Source: JBEKHI01 sp050012355
GTDB taxonomy: Bacteria; Actinomycetota; Actinomycetes; Streptosporangiales; Streptosporangiaceae
Assembly: GCA_050012355.1 (NCBI GenBank)
Contig: JBEKHI010000361.1
Location: 1 to 8,524 of the forward strand
DNA: 8,524 nt
Direction of reading: 5' to 3'
Position 1 is the stretch's first letter. Every line of letters starts with the position of its first letter. Positions 1-6,153 of the stretch are shown one piece after another. The translations under genes and the position numbers were made by a program. A model generated the notes under the pieces. It was given only the letters and a program-made list of their open reading frames with translations, made no database searches and had not been told where the DNA came from.

Positions 1-320
1 GGACCGCCTCATCAGCATCCGCAACCGTCACGTAACACACCCTGGCACGAAAATCACGCACCAAACACAAGAACCACAACTAAAACAACGACGCGGCCAT
101 ACTGGTCGCTCCTGCCCACGATCACGACCGCAGCCCGGAATGCCCCAACCTCAGGTTCCGGCAGTTCCCGACGAAATGGACCGCTCGCTGCGGCCCGCCG
201 CCAGGAACGCTGCTCCATCACAGACAGCTGAGTGCCACGCCGCAGCTCCCGCCGTCACACATCCCGCCCGAAGCCCAGCGACCAGGAAGAACAGCAGCCC
301 TGACCACCGTCACGGCTCTC
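1..320. other. gene-poor flank, no supported gene
   Basis: I see no convincing coding region here. A plus-strand open frame from 140 runs to 421, but its product is low-complexity Pro/Ala/Arg and overlaps the end of the metallophosphoesterase gene, so it is not called. Bases 50-95 are unusually rich in A and C with almost no T, unlike the rest of the window. At the extreme left edge the minus strand could begin a gene at GTG 31 (a reading VTVADADEAV runs off the window), preceded by a weak AGGG at 40-43. That is too little sequence to call. Confidence 0.5.
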
Positions 321-1967
321 TTAACTTCCTGGCGTTGCGCTGTAACCCCAGCGATGGGCCAGCGCTGGGGTTGTCGGCCTTGGTAAGACGAGGTCCGGGC
401 GCCGACGGGGCAGCGGGGTGAGCGCGGAGAAGTTGCGGGCTGCTACGTGGTTGCGGTCAGTTAGCGCGCCGAGCGTGTACGCCGGGTACAACCCGAGGTA
501 CTCCCCGCTGGTGGTCTGGCTCCACTGCCGGGCCAGCGCGCTGGAGGACTTGTAGAAGTTCGCCATGTAGCCACCCTCGTAGACCCGCAGCAGCGCGAAC
601 CCGCCCGGGTACTCCTTGGTGGCGGCCACCTCGAGGAAGTCCACTCCGACCGCGACCGGGGACGACGTGCGCAGGTTGCGGTGCGTGTGCCCGGAGTGAT
701 GGAAGAACACCCCCGGTGTCGCCGCGTACAGCGCTTCCAGGCGGGCGGCGTCGGCCCGGTCCAGATCAAAGGACGGTCCCGCGATCGTCGAGTACGCGGA
801 CTCGTCCGTCACCGGGTGGTGGCCGAAGACGAGCGTGGGCTGGTCCGGGTTATCGGCGAGCACCTGCTGGAGGCCGTCGAACTCGTCGTCGTCGATCGCG
901 CCGCCGGGGGTGTTGAGCGTGGTGGTGTCCAGGCCGACCAGTCGGAGCCCGCCCACCTCGGTACTGGTGAGCTTTCCCTGCGGCAGGTCATACACGGCTG
1001 GCAGGCAGTCGTAGTAGCCGGTCGTGCCGACCGGGATGCAGGAATCGTAGGCGGAACCGTTCTGCGGCTGGTCGTGGTTGCCCCGGGCCACCACGTAGTC
1101 GCCGGGGCGCAGCGTCCCGGACAGGGCCAGGTTCCCGAACCGGTCGAGCAGCGACTTGGAGCCGGTGAGCTGAACGGGCAGATTCGCGGCCGTGAGATCC
1201 CCGGCGACGACGAGCACGGCCGCGCCACGCGCGGCGGCGTCGGCGGTCATCGACTCCGCCATCACCACCGGATACGGGGGCAACCCGGCAACCTGCGAGA
1301 ACGCGGGCGGGAAGTCACTGGTCGCTAGCCCGCTGACGGTCTCGCCGGTATGTATGTCGTTGCTGAGCGCGATCGAGAACAGCAGCCTGCCGGGGGGCGG
1401 GACAAGAGTCGTGACCGACCCCGGCGAGGCCGACAGCACGACGCCAGAGGAGAGCAACTGGGCGAGGATCTGCTGCAGTTCGGCATCGGTGGGGTCGGCC
1501 GGGATGACCAAGCCGCCAGCCGGGAACGTGAGCTCGGGATATGTCCGGGGAGTGACTTGAGCTCCGGCCGAATATGCCCGGTAGTAGTAGGTCGTGCCGG
1601 GACGCAGGCCGGTGACCTCGACGTAGTGGTACGCGGTGCCCGCGCCGTGTTCCCGGGCCTCGCGGTCGAGATGGTTCAGGTCAGTCCCGTAACGGACCAC
1701 CCCGTCGGTGATCACCGGAGCAGGTTCCTGATCCGGTTCGTACGGGGTGGCCGGTGCTGGCGCGCTCGCGGTGTACCAGGTGAGCACGAAGCTCGTATCG
1801 GTCACCGTGACCAGTTCCAGGTCCTGCGCGTACACATCCCCGCTGGCCGCGGATGCTCGCGCTGGCTGCAGCACCGGGACGGTCAGGCCCCCGGCGGCCG
1901 CGGCAGAAGCCAGGGCGAGAAGGTGTCGGCGGCTGAGAACGCAGCAATCATCCGGCATACGGCCCAT
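321..1967 (-). CDS. Tat-exported metallophosphoesterase, TIGR03767 (PPA1498) type
   Basis: This is a predicted secreted, metal-dependent phosphoesterase of 548 residues; its substrate is unknown. The N-terminus carries a twin-arginine signal (LSRRHLLALASA, residues 11-22), a hydrophobic Ala-rich stretch and a likely ARASA cleavage region near 36-40. Residues 49-149 resemble the fibronectin-like domain of purple acid phosphatases. The calcineurin-like metallophosphoesterase domain shows every metal-ligand motif in order: DIH (D204, H206), GD (D257), GNHD (296-299), GHH (near 383) and GHTH (426-429). The start is uncertain. The frame stays open back to 2075, but ATG 1967 leaves a signal peptide of normal length and lies 34 bases after the upstream stop. 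ATG 1958 and ATG 2012 are alternatives, and none has a good Shine-Dalgarno. The gene lies directly downstream of the flippase-like gene on the same strand and is probably cotranscribed. The last 20 or so codons run through a terminator-like hairpin, so the C-terminus may be extended. Confidence 0.87.
   Translation of the reverse strand: MGRMPDDCCVLSRRHLLALASAAAAGGLTVPVLQPARASAASGDVYAQDLELVTVTDTSFVLTWYTASAPAPATPYEPDQEPAPVITDGVVRYGTDLNHLDREAREHGAGTAYHYVEVTGLRPGTTYYYRAYSAGAQVTPRTYPELTFPAGGLVIPADPTDAELQQILAQLLSSGVVLSASPGSVTTLVPPPGRLLFSIALSNDIHTGETVSGLATSDFPPAFSQVAGLPPYPVVMAESMTADAAARGAAVLVVAGDLTAANLPVQLTGSKSLLDRFGNLALSGTLRPGDYVVARGNHDQPQNGSAYDSCIPVGTTGYYDCLPAVYDLPQGKLTSTEVGGLRLVGLDTTTLNTPGGAIDDDEFDGLQQVLADNPDQPTLVFGHHPVTDESAYSTIAGPSFDLDRADAARLEALYAATPGVFFHHSGHTHRNLRTSSPVAVGVDFLEVAATKEYPGGFALLRVYEGGYMANFYKSSSALARQWSQTTSGEYLGLYPAYTLGALTDRNHVAARNFSALTPLPRRRPDLVLPRPTTPALAHRWGYSATPGS
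344..372 (-). terminator. hairpin inside the 3' end of the phosphoesterase gene
   Basis: Two perfect 10-base arms, AACCCCAGCG (344-353) and CGCTGGGGTT (363-372), are separated by 9 bases. In the minus-strand transcript this makes a stable stem shortly before the TAA at 321-323. It resembles a factor-independent terminator without a U tract, but it lies inside the open frame, not after it. Confidence 0.45.
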
Positions 1968-2001
1968 GGTGACCGACACAGATGAACAGCCGGTGACTCT
2001 G

Positions 2002-4383
2002 CTACAGGACATCGCGCCGCTGCAGCACCGTGAAACTGAGCCAGCCAGCCGGGATGGGCAGCAAAAACGTAGCAATGCGGAATATGAGCACCGCCGGTAT
2101 CGCCTCGTGCCCCGGAATGCCGATGGCGGTTAGCCCAGCGATCAGAACGGCCTCGACTCCGCCGACTCCCCCGGGCGTCGGCGCGGCCGACCCCACCGCG
2201 TTGCCGGCCAGGTAGACGACAGCGGCGGCCAGAATGGCCGGATGGGCTCCCACCGACCTGAGCGCCGCGATAAGCGCGATCACGTACGCCGCGGAAAGTA
2301 CCAGGCTCGCACCGATGCTGACCGCGAGCCTGAGCGGCTGCGAAAGGGCGTCCAGCAGCCGGGGCCAGACTGCGCGCAGGTGCGGCCACACGGTGCCAGT
2401 TATTTTGGCGCGGGTCTGCGGCAGGGCCACCAGGACGATGATGACGGCCACGATGACCGCCAGCCCGATCAGTACGTCGGCGCTCGACGCGATCTTGAAC
2501 CGGCTGAACCCCGACCCGGTAAGCACGCCGAACACGATCAGCAGGAGCACCGTGGTGACCACGTTCACCACTTGTGACAACGCGACCGCGGCGGCAATGG
2601 TGTCGTCGTCTACTCCCTCGCGGTGCAGGTAGCGGGAGTTGACGGCCACGTGGCCCACCGTCGGCGGCATGGCCACGCCGACAAACGCGGTGGACAGCTG
2701 AACGAAGAAACCACGCCAGATAGACAGCCGCTTGGGCACAAAGGCCGCGAGGTTCTCGGCGGCTGCCAGGTAGGTCACCGCCGATCCGGCCACCGCGACG
2801 GCGAGCCAGCCCGGGTTGGCCCGGCCCAGCGTACCGAGGACGTCCACGCCGGAGAACTCACCGACGACCAGGTAGGCAACGACCGTGAGAGCGACTGCGC
2901 TGAGCACAGTACGCCAGCGGAAGCGTTCCAGCCTGGCTGGCGGCACCGCCTTGCCGTCCCCGAGAAGCTCGCGCCTGATCTCGTTCAGCGAGCCTCGGGC
3001 GGCCCGCATGGCAGGCCACCCCCATGGCGCCAGGGCGACCGGCTGCAGAACGGCCGCGACCGCGGCCTCGTTCACCGGCCCGTAGCCGGCCCGCAGGGCC
3101 GTGACGGCATCGGCGGCCCCGACGGCCTTGCCCAGCGTGGCCAGGGCCTGGACCAAGTCCAGGCGGCGACCCAGTTCGCTGGCACCGGGTTCCGCCGCGT
3201 CAAGCGAGCAGAATCCGGCGCTGTCCTGCGACATGAACACGTTGTCCGGGCGCAGGTCGTGGTGCGCGACACCCGCGTTGTGCAGGCCGCGCAGCGATGC
3301 GAACAATGATTTGGCGCCGGCCAGGCTCGCTCCCTCGGTTCCCGGCCGCCCGCCCGGGATCGTCGTGGCGAGCACCAGGGTTTCGCCGGGCGTCTCCCCG
3401 AGCAGCAGTACCGCGGGGCTGGGCACTTTGGCCTGCTGCGCCAGGCAGCAGGCCAAGGCGAGTTGCTCGGCCCGGGCACGAGAACTGAGCGCGACGTGGC
3501 CGGCGACGGCCGGCCGGAGGCGGACCAGCGCCCACAGCCGCCGGGCCAGTCCCGCTCCGCGGGTGTCGCGGCTGGACAGATCCACGCGGATCCGGGTGCC
3601 GTCGGCCAGCGACCCCCGCAGTCGCGCGCGGCTGCTCTCGGTGACCGACAGCTCCGCAGTCGGCACACCGTGGCTGGTGAGCCAGGCCATGAGCTCCGCG
3701 GTGCCGGGCAGGACCGAGGCCACGCCAAACAGCCAGCGCACGATCCAGCCCACCATCAGGCCGCCGAAGAGCACGATTACCACCGCGAAGGGCGTGAGCG
3801 TGCCGACCGCCAGCCCGGTAATCAACAATGCCGCGCCCGACCGCGGCCACCAGTGCGACCAGCGCGAACGCCTGGCCAGATCCGTTCCCACCGCGAACGC
3901 GACGAACGCGGTGTCCACCACGAACATCGAGGGATTGCTGTGGTGCAGCACCGCGTGCAGTACCGCACCGCCCTCGACCCGCCAGACGATCGACGCGACA
4001 ATGGCCGCCGCGGCGCCGGTCAGCCCGGCGGCGGCGGCGTTCCGGACATCCCGCCACTGAGTGCGCGTCAGCACGACCAGCGCCACGATCACCAGGGCGA
4101 AACAGACCACTCCGGCGACCACCTCGGCCGCCGACGACAGCCAGCGGGGGATGTGCAGCACCCAGCCCGAAACGTCATCGGCCACCTCGGTGCTGCCGAG
4201 AGGCAAGGTTCGGATAGCGCCGAGCACCACCGCGACGACCAGTAGCGAGAGAACTGCGAGCAACAAGTCCGCGGGGCGGCGCACCCGCTCCGCGCCTTCC
4301 GAACCGCCCTTCGGGGCGACTTCCACCCGGCTGGCGGCAACACTTGACCCATCGTTCGGTTTCTCGCCAGCGGTCATCGCCAT
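2002..4383 (-). CDS. membrane protein: degenerate kinase-like domain fused to UPF0104/LPG-synthase-type flippase-like domain
   Basis: This is an integral membrane protein of 793 residues. Several hydrophobic segments lie at about 38-60, 86-106, 118-134, 152-166 and 183-221. A cytoplasmic region, roughly 225-480, looks kinase-like: HHDLRPDN at 374-381 matches the catalytic HxDxxxxN loop (D376, N381), and LDAAEPG from 394 sits where DFG would be. The N-lobe lysine seems absent: the expected position reads RIRVDLSSRD (265-274), with Asp or Val in place of Lys. Residues 490-790 match the lysylphosphatidylglycerol synthase transmembrane (UPF0104) fold, including the signature PTPGGVGGVEA (735-745) and a late FRI...LPIPAGW stretch. 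Members of that family move or modify lipids or lipid-linked molecules; the substrate here is unknown. The start ATG 4383 (ATG 4377 also possible) has only a weak purine-rich leader. The stop at 2002 is 34 bases before the phosphoesterase start, suggesting an operon. I am sure of the fold, not of the activity. Confidence 0.85.
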   Translation of the reverse strand: MAMTAGEKPNDGSSVAASRVEVAPKGGSEGAERVRRPADLLLAVLSLLVVAVVLGAIRTLPLGSTEVADDVSGWVLHIPRWLSSAAEVVAGVVCFALVIVALVVLTRTQWRDVRNAAAAGLTGAAAAIVASIVWRVEGGAVLHAVLHHSNPSMFVVDTAFVAFAVGTDLARRSRWSHWWPRSGAALLITGLAVGTLTPFAVVIVLFGGLMVGWIVRWLFGVASVLPGTAELMAWLTSHGVPTAELSVTESSRARLRGSLADGTRIRVDLSSRDTRGAGLARRLWALVRLRPAVAGHVALSSRARAEQLALACCLAQQAKVPSPAVLLLGETPGETLVLATTIPGGRPGTEGASLAGAKSLFASLRGLHNAGVAHHDLRPDNVFMSQDSAGFCSLDAAEPGASELGRRLDLVQALATLGKAVGAADAVTALRAGYGPVNEAAVAAVLQPVALAPWGWPAMRAARGSLNEIRRELLGDGKAVPPARLERFRWRTVLSAVALTVVAYLVVGEFSGVDVLGTLGRANPGWLAVAVAGSAVTYLAAAENLAAFVPKRLSIWRGFFVQLSTAFVGVAMPPTVGHVAVNSRYLHREGVDDDTIAAAVALSQVVNVVTTVLLLIVFGVLTGSGFSRFKIASSADVLIGLAVIVAVIIVLVALPQTRAKITGTVWPHLRAVWPRLLDALSQPLRLAVSIGASLVLSAAYVIALIAALRSVGAHPAILAAAVVYLAGNAVGSAAPTPGGVGGVEAVLIAGLTAIGIPGHEAIPAVLIFRIATFLLPIPAGWLSFTVLQRRDVL

Positions 4384-4480
4384 ATTTTCTCAGCTTCCCC
4401 GGGTAGCGTGCGACATGCGCCGCTGCCCATCGGCGGCTTTACGGTGCGGCTACGCACCAGGCTAGGCGTACAGAGCAGAC

Positions 4481-4527
4481 CGCCCGCCGTCGGACTCGCC
4501 GTAGCACGGTGAGTCCGACGGCGGGCG
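4481..4527 (-). terminator. long 20-bp hairpin, probable (bidirectional) terminator
   Basis: The arm CGCCCGCCGTCGGACTCGCC (4481-4500) pairs with GGTGAGTCCGACGGCGGGCG (4508-4527) around a 7-base loop. The only imperfection is one G-T wobble. It lies 41 bases after the stop of the small hydrophobic gene (minus strand) and about 100 bases upstream of the flippase-like gene. It would therefore stop leftward transcription before that gene. There is no T tract on either side, as is common for actinobacterial hairpin terminators. Confidence 0.8.
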
Positions 4528-4568
4528 AATGTCAGCCGGTGCCCCGCACACACCTGCCAGCGGTCACG

Positions 4569-4736
4569 TCACCATCGGTACCAGCGGCTGCGCGAGCCGC
4601 CTTCGCCGGCCCGGACGAGGAAGCCAATCAGCCAGAGCACGAGGACCACTAGGGCGATCCACCACAAGATGTGTATCGCAAAGCCAAGACCACCGAGGAG
4701 CAAGGCCAGCAGGAGCACGAGCAGGATGATTGCCAT
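4569..4736 (-). CDS. small hydrophobic two-helix membrane protein (55 aa)
   Basis: This short gene encodes a 55-residue protein beginning MAIILLVLLLALLLGG and ending RSRWYRW. Two hydrophobic segments (about 2-19 and 23-42, the second starting at the WW pair) are followed by a short basic, glycine-rich tail. The composition and the RWYRW ending match a family of small 'hydrophobic proteins' I recall from Streptomyces and relatives. The molecular function is unknown. The start ATG at 4736 is well supported by AAAGGA (minus strand, 4744-4749), 7 bases upstream. It is transcribed away from the holin-family operon, with a stress-sigma-like promoter motif behind it and a strong hairpin after its stop. 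I infer a role in membrane or envelope stress from this arrangement only. Confidence 0.8.
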   Translation of the reverse strand: MAIILLVLLLALLLGGLGFAIHILWWIALVVLVLWLIGFLVRAGEGGSRSRWYRW

Positions 4737-4754
4737 CAGGTCGTCCTTTCGTTA

Positions 4755-4779
4755 GCGCGGGTTATTCAGCTACCCGCGC
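4755..4779. promoter_or_regulatory. 8-bp inverted repeat in leader of small hydrophobic gene
   Basis: GCGCGGGT (4755-4762) and ACCCGCGC (4772-4779) form a perfect inverted repeat around 9 bases. It sits between the putative -10 (4781-4786) and the ribosome site (4744-4749) of the minus-strand small gene. It could be an operator at the transcription start or a hairpin in the leader. Confidence 0.4.
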
Positions 4780-4780
4780 A

Positions 4781-4805
4781 ATCCCCGCTTACTCACCCTC
4801 CAAAC
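4781..4805 (-). promoter_or_regulatory. SigB/SigF-like promoter for the small hydrophobic gene
   Basis: On the minus strand GTTT (4805-4802), 15 bases, then GGGGAT (4786-4781) matches the actinobacterial stress-sigma consensus GTTT-N13/17-GGGTAT with one mismatch in the -10. Transcription would start near 4774, giving a leader of about 38 bases to ATG 4736. Confidence 0.45.
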
Positions 4806-4857
4806 AGTGGCAGATATCCGACGTGCCGGTTTATCAGGGCATTTCCGACCAGAAGGC

Positions 4858-4882
4858 GTTAGCTCGTCCGGCTCTCGGGTAG
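4858..4882 (+). promoter_or_regulatory. SigB/SigF-like promoter for the holin-DUF3618-DUF4235 operon
   Basis: GTTA (4858-4861), 15 bases, then GGGTAG (4877-4882) fits the same stress-sigma consensus with one mismatch per element. The spacing is identical to the divergent minus-strand motif. A start near 4890 would leave a leader of about 26 bases containing the strong ribosome site at 4903-4908. Confidence 0.45.
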
Positions 4883-4915
4883 GCGAAGGCCAGCCGAATG
4901 TGAGGAGGGGCACTG

Positions 4916-5329
4916 ATGGAAGGTTCGACGCGGCGGCCCGCGGCCCAGGAGGTGCCGACGGCCGAGCTCGTGAAGCAGCTCTCGGAGCAGATATCTGTGC
5001 TGATGCGCGATGAGCTGAAGCTCGCGAGGCTCGAAATGACTCGCAAGGGAAAGCAGGCAGGTCTAGGCGCGGGACTGTTCGGCGCGAGCGGCGTAGCAGC
5101 CCTGTACGGGATCGGATGCCTGCTAGCGGCGGCGATTCTGGGAATCAGCCGGGCGATGCCCGGATGGCTGGCCGCGCTGATCGTCGGCGTGGCGGTACTG
5201 GCCATCAGCGCGGCCGTGGCCCTAGCTGGGAAGGGGCGGCTGCGCAAGGCGGTGCCTCCGGTCCCCCGGCAGGCGGCCGAGGGCATCAAGGCGGACGTGG
5301 AAGAAATCAAGGAAGGCGCGCACCGATGA
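4916..5329 (+). CDS. phage holin family membrane protein (PF07332-type)
   Basis: This is a 137-residue membrane protein of the Phage_holin_3_6 (formerly DUF1469) kind, which is widespread in actinobacterial chromosomes and not tied to prophages. An amphipathic N-terminal helix (about 15-45, ELVKQLSEQISVLMRDELKL then LARLEM) is the family hallmark. Two membrane segments follow (about 50-78 and 83-104), then a charged tail ending DVEEIKEGAHR. The exact role is unknown; it probably sits in the cytoplasmic membrane as a structural or stress protein. The start is firm: AGGAGG at 4903-4908 lies 7 bases before ATG 4916. Its TGA overlaps the next gene's ATG (ATGA at 5326-5329), so translation is likely coupled. 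It is the first gene of a three-gene operon behind a stress-sigma-like promoter. Confidence 0.9.
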   Translation: MEGSTRRPAAQEVPTAELVKQLSEQISVLMRDELKLARLEMTRKGKQAGLGAGLFGASGVAALYGIGCLLAAAILGISRAMPGWLAALIVGVAVLAISAAVALAGKGRLRKAVPPVPRQAAEGIKADVEEIKEGAHR

Positions 5330-5613
5330 CCGCACGCGGGGATATGGACAGCACGACGACGCCCGACGATGAGCGGAAGCTGGCTGACGAGATCGAGCAG
5401 ACACGCGAGCAGCTTGGTGAGACAGTCCAAGCGCTCGCCGCCAAGGCCGATGTGAAGGCCCGTGCCCAGGACAAAGTGGCCGAGCTCACCGGACGCCTGA
5501 AAGACACGGCGGGGCAGGCAGCCAGTTTCGCCCGGCAGCGCCAGGTACCGCTGGCGGCGGCCGCGGCCGTGACGGTTCTGGCGTGGCTGGTGATCAGGGG
5601 GAAGCGGCGATGA
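5326..5613 (+). CDS. DUF3618 domain protein
   Basis: This 95-residue protein carries the DUF3618 signature in residues 19-61: a charged helix with EIEQTREQLGETVQALAAK followed by ADVKARAQDK. This looks like a coiled-coil or amphipathic helix on the cytoplasmic side. A single C-terminal membrane segment (about 74-90) ends in the basic RGKRR. Function is unknown; the family usually sits beside phage holin family and DUF4235 genes, as here. The ATG at 5326 overlaps the previous stop as ATGA and has GGAAGG about 9 bases upstream. ATG 5344 is a possible shorter start. Its own stop at 5611 overlaps the next start in the same way. Confidence 0.9.
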   Translation: MTARGDMDSTTTPDDERKLADEIEQTREQLGETVQALAAKADVKARAQDKVAELTGRLKDTAGQAASFARQRQVPLAAAAAVTVLAWLVIRGKRR

Positions 5614-5900
5614 TCAAGGTGCTGTACAAGCCGGTGAGCCTGCTAGTCAGCGTGCTCAGCGGGATACTGGCCGGGGCGATCTTCAAGAAGATGTGGAAGA
5701 TCGCCGCCGGTCAGGACGAGGCGCCTCGGGCCACCGATGAGCGGTATGGCTGGCGGGACGTTCTGATCGCGGCCGCGCTGCAAGGAGCGATCTTCGCCGT
5801 GGTCAAGGCCGCGGTCGGCCGGGCCACGGCCCAGGGCGCCCGCAAGCTCACCGGCGTCTGGCCCGGTGACCGCGCCGACTCCGACGACGGGAAGACCTGA
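5610..5900 (+). CDS. DUF4235 domain membrane protein
   Basis: This 96-residue protein matches DUF4235. It has an N-terminal KVLYKPVSLLVSVLSG membrane segment (7-25), a basic KKMWK patch, a short polar region, then GWRDVLIAAALQGAIFAVV (47-65) forming a second membrane segment, and an acidic tail. The function is unknown. The frame is open a little farther upstream (an ATG at 5583), but ATG 5610 is preferred: it forms the ATGA overlap with the DUF3618 stop, is preceded by AGGGGGAAG, and gives the conserved family N-terminus MIKVLYKP. It is the last gene of the operon; its stop is followed immediately by a terminator hairpin. Confidence 0.9.
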   Translation: MIKVLYKPVSLLVSVLSGILAGAIFKKMWKIAAGQDEAPRATDERYGWRDVLIAAALQGAIFAVVKAAVGRATAQGARKLTGVWPGDRADSDDGKT

Positions 5901-5928
5901 CGGTGGCCGCGGAGCGAAGCGGCCACCG
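5901..5928 (+). terminator. terminator of the holin-DUF3618-DUF4235 operon
   Basis: CGGTGGCCGC (5901-5910) and GCGGCCACCG (5919-5928) are perfect 10-base arms around an 8-base loop. They begin on the base after the DUF4235 TGA. There is no T tract. A smaller 6-bp stem (5941-5955) follows. Confidence 0.8.
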
Positions 5929-6153
5929 GCTAGGAAACGTCGCCGGAACCCGGCGAGAAAGCTCGCGGAATACGCTCGGTCGCAGCTTGCTCAAATCACC
6001 TCTTGGGTCGCTATACCGCCAAACGACCCTCACGTCACATAGAGAACGCCCAAAGGTTCCCATATTGCCCAATTCACCCGTCAAGCGTATTGTCGGGACG
6101 AGTTACGCATGGACGGATATTTGGTACATGCGCCGGGCGTGAGGGAGGCTGCC
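5929..6153. other. intergenic leader before the diiron-type gene
   Basis: This stretch is less GC-rich than the flanking genes and shows no supported open frame. It must carry the promoter of the gene starting at 6154. The AT-richer part around 6090-6125 is the likeliest place, but I see no good match to a known -35/-10 pair. Confidence 0.4.

Noticed and set aside
140..421. Plus-strand open frame near the left edge
   Set aside because: The product is low-complexity and has no ribosome site; it overlaps the well-supported phosphoesterase gene.
681..1985. Long plus-strand open frames opposite the phosphoesterase
   Set aside because: Their products are Arg/Gly-rich without motifs, whereas the minus strand shows all metallophosphoesterase motifs.
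3101..4245. Long open frames opposite the kinase-flippase gene
   Set aside because: They are antisense shadows of a GC-rich gene; the minus-strand frame has kinase-like and UPF0104 signatures.
4443..4458. GGTGCG-GCTA-CGCACC small inverted repeat
   Set aside because: Only a 6-bp stem and not at a gene end; expected by chance at this base composition.
5941..5955. CGCCGG-AAC-CCGGCG stem
   Set aside because: Short and GC-only; at most a minor companion of the terminator at 5901-5928.
6109..6153. ATG 6109 as start of the diiron-type gene
   Set aside because: It has no ribosome site, while GTG 6154 has GGGAGG at good spacing.
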